A stretch of 64,000 bases of DNA. It comes from CBDFLS01 sp965249185 (GTDB taxonomy: Bacteria > Chloroflexota > Dehalococcoidia > Lucifugimonadales > Australimonadaceae). The DNA is taken from assembly GCA_965249185.1 (NCBI GenBank), contig CBDFLS010000002.1, positions 310,001 through 374,000 of the forward strand. Direction: 5' to 3'. Below the pieces are notes generated by a model that worked only from the letters and a program-made list of their open reading frames with translations, was not told the origin of the DNA and did no database searches. A program made the position numbers and the translations under genes. Shown here one piece after another: positions 25,100 through 34,342 of the stretch (positions are counted from its first letter, which is position 1; every line of letters starts with the position of its first letter).

Positions 25100-25435
25100 C
25101 TACCCCTCTTCCATCTCTAGGATCGGGACTTCTCTCAGTTCACCGGGGTGTATTTCGTCAAGGACAGTGCGAATCTCTTCTATACGTGGCTGGACATAGG
25201 GCCATGCCGTGGACAGCAGGACGACAATCGCCAGTCGCCTATCTGTGAGGTTCTGTTGGTATCGCATATTCTGGTCAGTGGTGATGAGGATTTCGTATCC
25301 CTCCTGCTCGGCCTGCTCAATTAGGTCTCCATTGCCGAGTCCTGACCATCCTCGCTCCGCTGCCGTATCCACCGAATGTCCGTGCAGATGTTCTCGAAGC
25401 GGCCGAGGCGTTCCCTGGTCCAATAGAATCTTCAC
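25100..25435 (-). CDS. DUF5615-type PIN-like toxin
   Basis: This protein of about 111 residues begins VKILLDQGTPRPLREHL, typical of DUF5615 PIN-like proteins, with ILITTDQNMRYQQNL in the middle carrying the expected Asp. The GTG at 25,435 overlaps the stop of the DUF433 gene. Such pairs are predicted toxin-antitoxin modules. It sits inside the type I restriction operon between hsdS and hsdR. Confidence 0.8.
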   Translation of the reverse strand: MKILLDQGTPRPLREHLHGHSVDTAAERGWSGLGNGDLIEQAEQEGYEILITTDQNMRYQQNLTDRRLAIVVLLSTAWPYVQPRIEEIRTVLDEIHPGELREVPILEMEEG

Positions 25436-25659
25436 GGTTCTACGGAAACCTTGACGGACTTCGCCGCGAATTCGAGAACAGCTCTGACCTTCCATTCCTC
25501 CACGCCCTCGAACCAATCAAGAAACTGTGTTATCGTAGCGCCGCTCTCAAGGTTCTCGAAAAGAGCGGATACTGGCACTCTGGTGCCGGTGAACACCCAG
25601 GCCCCACTCAGCCTGCCGGGCACGCTCTCGACTGCCGGGCACTTTCCCCAGTCCGTCAT
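25432..25659 (-). CDS. DUF433-family antitoxin
   Basis: This is a 75-residue DUF433 protein. It shows PGRLSGAWVFTGTRVPVSALFENL and GATITQFLDWFEGVEEWKVRAVLEFA, the winged-helix fold that pairs with DUF5615 toxins. The ATG at 25,659 overlaps the hsdS stop (ATGA), and its own stop overlaps the toxin GTG, so the chain hsdS-antitoxin-toxin is translationally linked. Confidence 0.85.
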   Translation of the reverse strand: MTDWGKCPAVESVPGRLSGAWVFTGTRVPVSALFENLESGATITQFLDWFEGVEEWKVRAVLEFAAKSVKVSVEP

Positions 25660-27107
25660 ACGGTCACCTCGTTTTCCATTGCCAACCCTTCTGCCCATTC
25701 GTCGGGGTCGTGCAGGTCTTCGGCCACACCGTCTGTTAACAGGTCGCCTTCCTCTATAGGATCCTGGTCGTCGGCTTCGTCCGATAGCAGCGCCGCCTCG
25801 CGCACGTCCAGCTTGCCCGTCACCACGTCGGAGATGAGCCGTGTGCGGTACTCCTGCACAAGCTCAATCTGGCGGCGGGCGCGGGCGATGGCGGCACTGA
25901 TATTGGCGGTGGCTGCTCTGAGTGCCACCGCTATCTTCCTCTGCTCCTCGGCAGGTGGGAATGGTAAGTCGACTGCGCAAAAATTATCGAAGGTCAAATC
26001 CTGGCCATCCCGAATGAAGTTGGCTGTTGACCGTAGTGCCTGTATGTAAGCTTGTGATTTGAATACATAGCTGAAGAATTCCACATCTACCTCAATGGCC
26101 GGGCGAAGAACGATGTACGACGAGCGGATACATCCGCTTGCCCAAGCCCTCTCTAAGCCACCTTGGAAGCTGCGCATACTGATGACAAAGTCGTCCACTT
26201 CGACATGCCGGCGCTGGTTGAGGTGAAGAGAGATCTTCACGATCCTCCGACCCATTCTCTCTTCGTACTCGTCTTGGGGGATTACTCCGTATGCCTGCGT
26301 TGCGGATAGCTGAATGTCATCTGGTCTGGCTAATTCTCGGCGGGGACTGAATAGCCGCTTGCCTCTCCGCATCTCCCAGTGCTCTGGCACGTCGCCGAGC
26401 CACTCGACGCCGGAGGGCTTGAGGCGGACGTTGGGGTCGAGGCCGCGGGTGACGGCTTGGTTGATGACGGCCTGCTTCTCCTCATCTAGCAGGGCGATCA
26501 GCTTCCGCTTGGCGCTGACGTACCGCCGGATGCGCCGGTCCACGTGGTCCAGGTAGCGCACGATGGAGGCCTGCTCCGGGAGGGGTGGGAGGAGCAGCCT
26601 AAAATACTTGAGCTGGGCACTGTAGACGTGCATGATGGTGATGCCGCGCCCCATCAGTGATTTCTGGGTTTGAGCCGAATGACAGTCCAGTGAGTAGCCC
26701 GCAAACTTAGGTTCCATTGGAACCATTGGCCGGAAGACGATCAGGTCTCCACCACATAGAACTTGAGTGTGAATTAAGTTGACTGCGGATTTGCCAATGT
26801 CCTCTATGGTCTCACCTGACGTAGGGAAGAGAACGTCGCCTCTATTGATTGGCGTGTAAGCCCTGGCCCTCGCTGGCGAAACAAAACTCCGTGTCCGCCT
26901 AATGAAGTGGGTGTGCGTCGTATAAAGGTCCCCATATCGGACACAGGGTATCCCATCGGGAACCTCGTCATCCTTCGTTCCCCCAGAGCCCTTCGAGAAG
27001 ACACCAATCCTTCCAAGTTGGACAACTTCCCAATGACGCGGCACATCACCAAGCCACTCCACACCGGAGGGCTTGTATGCGGGGTAGGACTTGAGGTCGG
27101 TTGTCAC
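25656..27107 (-). CDS. hsdS: Type I restriction enzyme, specificity subunit
   Basis: This 483-residue protein has two target recognition domains. Each is preceded by the repeat KPSGVEWLGDVPxHWE (about residues 12-27 and 213-228) and followed by a conserved helix (PPLPEQASIVRYLD, PPAEEQRKIAVAL). It would set the bipartite DNA target for the HsdM methylase and HsdR. The C-terminal tail is acidic (DEADDQDPIEEGDLL). The GTG start overlaps the stop of the GmrSD-like gene. Confidence 0.95.
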   Translation of the reverse strand: MTTDLKSYPAYKPSGVEWLGDVPRHWEVVQLGRIGVFSKGSGGTKDDEVPDGIPCVRYGDLYTTHTHFIRRTRSFVSPARARAYTPINRGDVLFPTSGETIEDIGKSAVNLIHTQVLCGGDLIVFRPMVPMEPKFAGYSLDCHSAQTQKSLMGRGITIMHVYSAQLKYFRLLLPPLPEQASIVRYLDHVDRRIRRYVSAKRKLIALLDEEKQAVINQAVTRGLDPNVRLKPSGVEWLGDVPEHWEMRRGKRLFSPRRELARPDDIQLSATQAYGVIPQDEYEERMGRRIVKISLHLNQRRHVEVDDFVISMRSFQGGLERAWASGCIRSSYIVLRPAIEVDVEFFSYVFKSQAYIQALRSTANFIRDGQDLTFDNFCAVDLPFPPAEEQRKIAVALRAATANISAAIARARRQIELVQEYRTRLISDVVTGKLDVREAALLSDEADDQDPIEEGDLLTDGVAEDLHDPDEWAEGLAMENEVTV

Positions 27108-29209
27108 CCGTCAACCTCACCATCGTTCATCTGTCTTTCAAAAGCCTGGCGCACTAGCCCCATGACGTAAGGCAGCTCCTCGCGGCTGTTGAGCCTCACC
27201 TCTACGTCTCCGTTGCCCCATCGTCCGACGTTGGTAACGTCATCCGCTATCCCCTTCGGGTCATGGAGCTCATCAAACCTCATGTTCAAGGTCAGTCTCA
27301 TACGCGAGGCTTGGGGCACCGCATCAACAAAATTGGTTTCAGCCTTGTATGCAACGTAGAGTTTGAGGAACTCCTCCGAAACGCAGGGGTCTATAGCTAG
27401 CACCTCCCTTCTGAACTCTTCAAAGAGCTGTCTGGTTAACGTCCTATCCCTCAGGTGGAGATGGTCTTCTATGGTGTATGCCCTAGCTTGCTCCAATGTT
27501 CTGGGGGAATACGAGGCGAGCACTTCATCATTGAGTGACGGCCCCTTCCATACACTCAGCGCCTTCTGGGCGAGCGCTTCTGCCCGACGCTGGATAGCGT
27601 CCTCGTCCCAGACGGTCAGGTCGCCCAGTTCCTCATTCAGCCGCAATGGACTCTCTCGGAATCCACCCTTCATGTCGCGCTTCTCGGTAAAGGGCCGGTC
27701 GCTGTATTCAGTGTTGTAGCCCGTTAGGGTCAGATTTCCAAGTGTGTGGAGCCACGTCTCTTGCGTCCGTCGCCAGTCCTCTCCCAGCGAGTCTCGCCAC
27801 ACCTTTGGAAGATTCTCGTTCTGGGGCAAGATGTGCTCGACCGTGTATTCGTCTACGGGAACGGGCTCCTTTCGGCCATGATTCTCTAGCCTGCGAAGCC
27901 AGTAGCTGGTGCGGTTGTTGTACAGGTTACGCGCCTTGATTTCACGCCGGAACTCCTCGTCGTTGGGGAACCGACGATAGGATGGCAGCGTTTGGAGGTG
28001 AGCTAGGACGCTCTCCAAGTAGTGGTCTTTCATTAGCGAGCGAGTAAACGTGGCGAAGGTCTTGTTGAGCGAGTTAGTCGGGATGGAACAAACAGCCCGC
28101 CGAAACACGTAGCTTTCGATGTATCGAACGACAAGGGCGAAGTCTTCCAGGGACAGCTGCCCCTTCGAATAGTCATCATATAGTTCAAGCAGTAGCGGAT
28201 ACGCTGTATCCACCCGCAACTCTCGAAGGTCCCTGAAGGCAGCAGCGAGACTCGGTTCAGTCTCCAGTCCTACTGCCATTGCACAATAGTGATTGGCGGA
28301 ATGTTGAATATCGGTCAATAATTCGTCCACGGTTACAGAAGACTGTTCCATTCTTCGTGCATAGGACTTGAACTGTTCATAGACTTGTCCAACCTTGGGG
28401 ATTTCTCCAGTCTTGACGGTTAGGTAGTGCCTCATGAAACCATCGAAGTGCTTCGCATAAGCGTCTTGACCAAAAGCCATTTCCATGGGTCGCCAGTAGT
28501 CGGTATAGAGTTCCTTTTGACGCTCTGGCTCTAGTCCCATAAGCACGTAGTTGCGAATGAGGTCCGCCTGACTGAGCTCGAGCCCGGTAGAGTTCATGCT
28601 CTCGAAGATGAGTTGAGGGTTGTCTTGCTGGCGGTCCAATGAGATGTCGACAAGCAAGAGCTTATCCAAACCTTTGCACAGGGCGCCGACATCATCACCC
28701 AACTTCTTGACTTCCCCGTCGAAGAACTCGAAATTCTCGCATATGCGTATAGATGACGGCTGGGGCAGAGGCTTCCGGTTTATGATTGCCAGAAGCGTCT
28801 GCTCGTCAGTCTGAGTTAGTAGGAGCTTGTAATGCTTCAGATCGGCCTCCTCCGGATTGAGGAGGTAGTAGTTGCGGAGTTTCCTCGCGGAGAAGCCTTC
28901 GATAGGTTCATCGTCGCCCAGATACCTTGCGAGTGCTTCAATGATGAGCGAGACCGTAGTGAGACGTTGCTGCCCATCTATGACCAGGAGTGGTGATCCA
29001 CTAGACACTTGGTAGAGGCCCTGTTCTATATAAACAATCGACCCGATGAAATGAGCAGAGATTTCGTCGTTGGCTCCTGCCCGTATGATGTCATCCCAAA
29101 GCTGTCTGCATTGCGACTGTGTCCAGGAATAGGTGCGTTGGTAGATCGGAATGCTGAACTGAGGCGATTTCCGGAGGAACTCCAACAGCTTCGTTTCAGT
29201 CGCTTTCAC
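27104..29209 (-). CDS. GmrSD-like DUF262/DUF1524 nuclease embedded in the type I operon
   Basis: This 701-residue protein has an N-terminal DUF262 domain (FSIPIYQRTYSW, about 18-29, and LLVIDGQQRLTTVSL, about 70-85) of the ParB/DndB-like NTPase type. Its C-terminal DUF1524 nuclease has a His-Asn-His-like motif (VEHILPQNENLPKVW, then LHTLGNLTLTGYN). Fused GmrSD proteins are type IV enzymes that attack modified DNA. The gene overlaps hsdM and hsdS by 4 bases on each side, so it is made with them. It might extend defence to phages whose modified DNA resists the type I enzyme; that role is inferred. Confidence 0.88.
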   Translation of the reverse strand: MKATETKLLEFLRKSPQFSIPIYQRTYSWTQSQCRQLWDDIIRAGANDEISAHFIGSIVYIEQGLYQVSSGSPLLVIDGQQRLTTVSLIIEALARYLGDDEPIEGFSARKLRNYYLLNPEEADLKHYKLLLTQTDEQTLLAIINRKPLPQPSSIRICENFEFFDGEVKKLGDDVGALCKGLDKLLLVDISLDRQQDNPQLIFESMNSTGLELSQADLIRNYVLMGLEPERQKELYTDYWRPMEMAFGQDAYAKHFDGFMRHYLTVKTGEIPKVGQVYEQFKSYARRMEQSSVTVDELLTDIQHSANHYCAMAVGLETEPSLAAAFRDLRELRVDTAYPLLLELYDDYSKGQLSLEDFALVVRYIESYVFRRAVCSIPTNSLNKTFATFTRSLMKDHYLESVLAHLQTLPSYRRFPNDEEFRREIKARNLYNNRTSYWLRRLENHGRKEPVPVDEYTVEHILPQNENLPKVWRDSLGEDWRRTQETWLHTLGNLTLTGYNTEYSDRPFTEKRDMKGGFRESPLRLNEELGDLTVWDEDAIQRRAEALAQKALSVWKGPSLNDEVLASYSPRTLEQARAYTIEDHLHLRDRTLTRQLFEEFRREVLAIDPCVSEEFLKLYVAYKAETNFVDAVPQASRMRLTLNMRFDELHDPKGIADDVTNVGRWGNGDVEVRLNSREELPYVMGLVRQAFERQMNDGEVDG

Positions 29210-31338
29210 AGACGCACTTCCTGTGTCTTCAACATTTCCCCCAGCAACCCCTCGGTCTCCCGCTCCAAAGCTTGGATATCGGCCCTGATCTCCTCCAAGG
29301 ACCGCAGGGGCTTGGGCTCGTAGAAGTGGCGGGTGAAACTGATCTCGTAGCCGGTCTTTATGCTGTTGGGCACATACCAGGCGTCGGTTGCGTAGGGAAG
29401 CACCTCCCGGCGGATAAAGGCTTCGACGCCTCCCTCCTCCAGCAATGGCACCTGCTCCGTGTCCCGGAGTTCCGGGTCCGGCTCGTACTCCACTACGGCG
29501 CTCTGACCGTCCAGGGCAGATTCGATCAGTCCGCGGATCGGATCAGGTTCTACCGCGCCCCACCTGTGGGTCTTCTTGATGACGGGCGCGGCGGCCTCTT
29601 CGCGGGACGCCAACGCCATCTGCAATAGGCTCTTCCGCTTGGCCGTCAACTTGACGCCATGCGCGGAGGCATTCGCCACAACGACTTCCATGAATCGGTT
29701 GAAGTCGGGGTGAGGTCCGGTGCCCAGCGCTGCCGCCACCCGATCAATGACATTGGAGAGTGGTTCTTCCTTTGCGTCACGGCAGACGGCTTGGAAGCGC
29801 TGGCGATGGTCCGGCGACAGATCGACAGTGAGCCGCAACGGGCGCTCAACGGTGACCTTCCAGTAGCCGAAGGCCTCGTTGGGGAATATCTTCGACTGCT
29901 CCGTCTCCTCGAAGGCAAGGAAAGCATCGCAGATTCGGCCGATGTCCTCGTCGGATAACTCGCAGTTTTTGCTGCCCAGGTTCTTGCGCAGCGGCCGGTT
30001 CCACTGGGTGGCGTCGATGAGCTGCACCTTGCCCCGGCGATGCTCCGGCTTGCGGTTGCTGAGCACCCAGATGTAGGTTGCGATGCCGGTGTTGTAGAAC
30101 ATGTTGAGCGGTAGGGCGACGATGGCTTCCAGCCAGTCGTTCTCGATGATCCAGCGGCGGATGTTGCTCTCGCCCTGCCCAGCGTCGCCGGTGAAGAGGG
30201 AGCTACCGTTGTGCACCTCCGCGATGCGGCTGCCCATCGGGGTGTCCCGCTTCATCTTGCTCAGCATGTTGGCCAGGAACATCATCTGGCCGTCGCTGGA
30301 CCGGGTGATGAGGGAGTAGTCCGGGTCGCCGCCGCGCTCCACGACGAAGCGCGGGTCCGTGATGTCGGACTTTCCGCCCATGCGTTCCAGGTCGCTCTTC
30401 CAGCTCTTGCCGTAAGGCGGATTGGAGAGCATGAAGTCGAACTCGCGGGCTGGGTAGGCGTCGGCAGAGAGCGTGGAGCCGTACTGCATGTTGTCCGCCT
30501 CCACACCCTCGCCCTTGAGGACGAGGTCGGCCTTGCTAATGGCGTAGGTCTCAGGATTCACCTCCTGACCGTACAGATGGACTGACGCCTCCTTGCCTTG
30601 CTCCCTAGTCAGCTGCGTCAGCGTCTCTTCCGCTACAGTCAGCATCCCGCCTGTGCCGCACGCGCCGTCATAGACCAGGTAGGTAGTCGATTGCATCCTA
30701 TCGGCGATAGGCAAAAAGACGAGACGGGCCATGAGCTGCACCACATCACGAGGGGTGAAGTGCTCTCCGGCCTCTTCGTTGTTCTCTTCGTTGAAGCGCC
30801 GGATGAGCTCCTCGAAGACCGTACCCATGCGGTGGTTGTCTAGGCCCTCCAACCTGACAGAGCCGTCCCCGTTCAGCACGGGTACAGGACTTAGGTTGAT
30901 CGAGCTGTCCAGGAACTTCTCCAGCAGGAAGCCGAGGGCGTCCGCCTCCACTAGCGTCGGTATCTGATTGCGGAATTTGAACTTGTCAAGGACCTCCTGG
31001 ATGTTGGGCGAGAAGCCGTCGAGGTATGCCTCGAAGTCGGCCCGCAACTGCTGTTGCCGCCCGCGGGATGTAAGGTCGCGGAGCCGGAAGGGCGACGTGT
31101 TGTAGAAGGCCTGGCCGGAGGCCTGGCGCAGGGCGGCATCCTGATTCGTAATGCCTGCGTCGTCCAACTGGGCCTTCATGCGGAGAACCGCGTCCTTGGT
31201 CGGTTCCAGAACTGCGTCGAGGCGGCGAATGACCGTCATGGGCAGGATGACGTCGCGGTACTTGCCCCGGACGTAGACATCGCGCAGAACGTCGTCCGCG
31301 ATGCCCCAGATGAAGCTGCTGATATTCAGGTCGCTCAT
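29206..31338 (-). CDS. hsdM: Type I restriction enzyme, DNA methylase subunit
   Basis: This is a 710-residue N6-adenine methylase. An N-terminal HsdM helical domain (FIWGIADDVLRDVYVRGKYRDVILPM) is followed by the SAM-binding motif VYDGACGTGGMLT and the catalytic motif IV LSNPPYGKSWK. It is longer than many HsdM proteins, with a C-terminal extension (about 540-710) that ends in a probable coiled coil (RSLEEIRADIQALERETEGLLGEM). The ATG overlaps the stop of the XRE gene. Confidence 0.95.
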   Translation of the reverse strand: MSDLNISSFIWGIADDVLRDVYVRGKYRDVILPMTVIRRLDAVLEPTKDAVLRMKAQLDDAGITNQDAALRQASGQAFYNTSPFRLRDLTSRGRQQQLRADFEAYLDGFSPNIQEVLDKFKFRNQIPTLVEADALGFLLEKFLDSSINLSPVPVLNGDGSVRLEGLDNHRMGTVFEELIRRFNEENNEEAGEHFTPRDVVQLMARLVFLPIADRMQSTTYLVYDGACGTGGMLTVAEETLTQLTREQGKEASVHLYGQEVNPETYAISKADLVLKGEGVEADNMQYGSTLSADAYPAREFDFMLSNPPYGKSWKSDLERMGGKSDITDPRFVVERGGDPDYSLITRSSDGQMMFLANMLSKMKRDTPMGSRIAEVHNGSSLFTGDAGQGESNIRRWIIENDWLEAIVALPLNMFYNTGIATYIWVLSNRKPEHRRGKVQLIDATQWNRPLRKNLGSKNCELSDEDIGRICDAFLAFEETEQSKIFPNEAFGYWKVTVERPLRLTVDLSPDHRQRFQAVCRDAKEEPLSNVIDRVAAALGTGPHPDFNRFMEVVVANASAHGVKLTAKRKSLLQMALASREEAAAPVIKKTHRWGAVEPDPIRGLIESALDGQSAVVEYEPDPELRDTEQVPLLEEGGVEAFIRREVLPYATDAWYVPNSIKTGYEISFTRHFYEPKPLRSLEEIRADIQALERETEGLLGEMLKTQEVRL

Positions 31339-31688
31339 TGGTTCGCCATGCTCCGATAGGCAGCCTTGACCATCTGGTCAAGGGCAACGGCGGCTTCCTC
31401 GTTGAGGCGGGGGTCGGAGTGGAGACAGGACGAGATCACCGCGAGGGGCTCCGGCTCATGCTTGGCGGCGGTGCTCCTGACGAATTGGTCTACGTCCAGC
31501 CCCGACCACGCCGCCAAGGCTGCGAGACCGTTCACGTCAGGGTGTTTGCCTTGGGACATACGACTCAAAGTGGAGGCGCTGATGCCGCACTCCTCCGCCA
31601 CTTGCTTCCAGGTGCAATGGCGGGCCTGCCTCTGTGCGTCCAAAGCGGCGAAGAATGCGCCGCCATCGAACCTCGCCGTCTTGGCCAT
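31335..31688 (-). CDS. XRE-type controller protein of the restriction operon
   Basis: This 117-residue protein has a helix-turn-helix, CTWKQVAEECGISASTLSRMSQGKHPDVNGLAAL (about residues 24-57). It is the first gene of the operon and overlaps hsdM by 4 bases. The start follows GAAGGAGAG. Such proteins often delay restriction after entry into a new host. The short repeat ATCGC occurs twice near 31,742-31,762, which may be its binding site. Confidence 0.8.
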   Translation of the reverse strand: MAKTARFDGGAFFAALDAQRQARHCTWKQVAEECGISASTLSRMSQGKHPDVNGLAALAAWSGLDVDQFVRSTAAKHEPEPLAVISSCLHSDPRLNEEAAVALDQMVKAAYRSMANQ

Positions 31689-31939
31689 CAGCCTCTCCTT
31701 CGTGGTTCACATCCCAGATGGTCATCACCGACAGTGGAATGAATCGCCTATTCGATTATCGCAACCGCATGATATGATTGCAATAGCCGTCAGGGACTAC
31801 TGAGGAGGTCCAACCCTCGGCAGTTCCCGTGGTGAAGAAGGCAAGGAGGCCCGACAGGCAGTAGAGCTACTACGGCCGTGAGGCGTTGAATCTCAGCCTT
31901 CTACCCTGCCATGTAGGTAACCAAGGGGTTGGGGTGGGT
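31689..31939. other. Intergenic region between restriction operon and recB-C
   Basis: It contains the promoter of the restriction operon near its left side. The remainder has GC-rich short inverted repeats but no recognisable gene or RNA family. Confidence 0.4.
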
Positions 31940-33158
31940 TCACAGTTCCAGACGCATCTCGAATATGGTTCTGCCTACCGTCAACTTAGGCCCACCAACG
32001 TGTACTGAACTGCGAACTACTGGGCCGTGGAGAGCCACCTCTGCGGCGTCTCCGCCCCCTATCGGGCTGTCCGGCGGCGTGGGGATGGTGTAGTAGACCG
32101 TTGCTTTTCCTGGCTTGACATTGATCTCCTTGACGAAGGACTTGATGAAGGCCCTCGATTCGGTGATTTCGCTGGTCATCAGGAAGTCGCTCATGTCCTC
32201 GGCGAAGGCGGCGATGGTGTCCACGTTGTCCAGCACGGCCCGGCGCTCTGAGAGCAATGCCCTGGCCTCCTCTGCGGCGATCTCCAGCTTCTCCTGACGC
32301 TCCCGGTGCTCTCTGATGCGGGAGGTGGCGTCGGATATGTCGAGTTCCGAGTTCTCGATGACGTGCCACACCCGGTCCAAGCGCCGCCGCACCTCGATAA
32401 GCTCCGCTTCGATGTTTTCCAGCCTCTCCCGCTGCTCAGCAGCCACCCCGTCCATCTCCTCGTCCATCAGTCTAACCAGGTCCCGGATGTTGCTTTCCGT
32501 GAGGATGTTTGCGCGAATCTGCTCGATCATCAGCTTCTCAAAGCGCTTGGAGTTGAGGCGAGGCGTCTTGCAGGTTCCCTTGCCCTTCTTCAGCAGTGAG
32601 TGGCAGACGTAGTAGCTGTACTTGCCGCTCTTGGCCTCAGCCGCAGTGAGCGCCTTTCCGCACTTCTCACATTTCACCAAGCCGCTGAGGAGGTAGGGGC
32701 TGGATGCCCGCCGGGGGTTGACCCTGGCCGGGGCCTTGGAGCGAAGGGAGCGGGTGATCCGTCGGAACTCCTGCTTGGTGACTATTGCGGGGAATGCGTC
32801 CTCCACCCGCACCGGTGGAGCACCGTCCTTGGCATCGACGCCCCAAACCAGCGTTCCTGTATACGCTTCGTTGGAGAGGATGCGGTGCACAGTGGACTTC
32901 AACCAGTGCTTGCCCGTTGAGGTGGGGATGCCCTCACCATTCAGCGTCTTCGTGATGTCCAGGGTGCTCTTGCCCTGTAGGGCCATCTGGAAGATGCGCC
33001 GGATCACTGAGTCCGCCGGCGGGTCCAGCTCCAGCTTGGGCCGCTTCTTTGCTCCGTCCTGGACCGACACCTTCCTGTACCCGAAGGGAGCGTAGGTGGA
33101 GACCCAGAAGCCCCGTATGGCGGCTTCCCGCATCCCTCGTACGACTTCTTGGGCCAAG
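31940..33158 (-). pseudogene. C-terminal half of a split serine recombinase (recB-C)
   Basis: The fragment begins at LAQEVVRGMREA, the residues that follow SENL in rec2, and runs through the recombinase domain (STLDITKTLNGEGI), zinc ribbon (LVKCEKCGKALTAAEAKSG, YYVCHS), coiled coil and beta tail to the stop at 31,940. The catalytic domain is missing. An open frame extends upstream to 33,271 but encodes unrelated residues. Similarity to rec2 is high throughout, except the tail, which here ends normally (GGPKLT and about 13 more residues). Its N-terminal partner is at 2648-3066. Confidence 0.88.
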
Positions 33159-33175
33159 ATACCGATTATCCAATC
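33140..33175. other. Right integration junction (att site), core CAAG at 33,155-33,158
   Basis: Left of the core is recB coding DNA (CTTCTTGGGC, antisense). Right of it is ATACCGATTATCC, which continues the rec1 reading frame. The CAAG core is the same as at 2644-2647. Confidence 0.7.
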
Positions 33176-33246
33176 CACACCAAAAACTTCGGTACTCGTG
33201 GGCAGTAGATTTGGATGCAGTGAGCGGGAACGGTCACATCTCCTAG
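33159..33246 (+). pseudogene. Displaced 3' end of rec1
   Basis: Joined to codon 527 of rec1 through the core, this stretch completes an Arg codon split by the junction. It then adds 28 codons, from YRLSNPHQKLRYSW to a TAG at 33,244-33,246, without a frame change. It has no start of its own. Its identity depends on the integration model. Confidence 0.65.
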
Positions 33247-33418
33247 CTGTTTCGGCACGCCAGACCAACAAGTTAGCGCCGAACGATCAGGTTTGACTGG
33301 CTCGAGTCTCGACAGGTGAGCCGGACTGGACGACATGCTGCCTCCGACTGAAGCTAAGTCAACCGCCCACCAGTATCTGAGCTATTGGTGTCTATTTGAT
33401 AACAAGTATGTGCGACCC

Positions 33419-34342
33419 TTAAGGGCGGCGGTAGTGGCGGCCCAGTTCCGATGCGTAGCGCCGTCCCAACGTAGCGCCTTCGGCCTCCAGCCAGTCGGTG
33501 AACCGAGTGGAGGCGGTGGGTGGGTCAGCCGACACCAGATGGCCCGCCAACAGGCCGTCTATTTCATCCCTGGTCAGCACCACATCCCGCACCAACCAAC
33601 CCGCCATTCGGGCGGCCAGCAGCGCCACGGAAGGCCGTACGTGAATCAGCCGGGCTCGGCTGCCTACTCGGCGAGCTATGAGCCGTACCATCTCCTCAAA
33701 CGTGAATGTTTCTGGACCCACGGCGTCTAACACGACATCTTCGCTTCCCGCCCCGGCATTCACGGCAAGTTGCGCCAGGTCGCCCACGAACACCGGCTGG
33801 ATCGGATAGTCCCCAGACCCTGCGATAGGGAACGCTGGAAACCGCCGCAGGAACCAGGCGATGTTGTTTATCAGCACATCCTCGGGGCTGAACAGCACCG
33901 TGGGCCGGAGAATGGCGTAGGACAACCCGGACTCGTAGATTGCCTTCTCCACCAGGGCCTTCCCCCGGAAGTAAGGAAGTGGCGAGTCCTCCGAAGGGTT
34001 GGTTATGCTGATATGGACGATGCGTCTAACACCGGCTTCCACCGCCGCTCCTATCAGGATGCGGGAGTTCTGGACGGCGACCTCATACGTGACCGCTCCT
34101 CTGGCAAAGCGAATCCAATAGGTGTTGTACAGAGTGGCGGCTCCCTGAAGACTTTCCACCAACCTATCGTAATCGCCGAAGTCCAAAGGTAGAGCCTCCA
34201 CCCGATCACCGAAGGGGCTGTGGGAAGCGGGAGTACGGGTCAAAGTTTTCACAATGCCACCCTGTTCCAGCAACCGCCGCGCGATGTACTTGCCACTGTA
34301 ACCAAAGGCCCCAGTGACGACCGAGAGACTAGATCGGCTCAT
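33419..34342 (-). CDS. NAD(P)-binding NmrA/SDR-family protein
   Basis: This Rossmann-fold protein has 307 residues. The nucleotide-binding loop is TGAFGYSGKYIARRLLEQG near the N-terminus. RIVHISITNPSEDSPLPYFRGKALVEKAI (about 105-135) replaces the classic SDR Tyr-x-x-x-Lys, and AILRPTVLF follows. This resembles atypical SDRs such as NmrA-like or complex I 39 kDa-type proteins. The ATG at 34,342 follows AGGAAGG and lies inside the end of the upstream membrane protein gene, so the two are coupled. Substrate is unknown. Confidence 0.8.
   Translation of the reverse strand: MSRSSLSVVTGAFGYSGKYIARRLLEQGGIVKTLTRTPASHSPFGDRVEALPLDFGDYDRLVESLQGAATLYNTYWIRFARGAVTYEVAVQNSRILIGAAVEAGVRRIVHISITNPSEDSPLPYFRGKALVEKAIYESGLSYAILRPTVLFSPEDVLINNIAWFLRRFPAFPIAGSGDYPIQPVFVGDLAQLAVNAGAGSEDVVLDAVGPETFTFEEMVRLIARRVGSRARLIHVRPSVALLAARMAGWLVRDVVLTRDEIDGLLAGHLVSADPPTASTRFTDWLEAEGATLGRRYASELGRHYRRP

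Noticed and set aside
31800..31930. Possible structured RNA between the restriction operon and recB-C
   Set aside because: Only short stems were seen and no known family was recognised.
31940..33271. Reading the whole 443-codon frame as an independent recombinase
   Set aside because: The first ~38 codons have no recombinase similarity and lie beyond the CAAG junction. The catalytic domain is absent.
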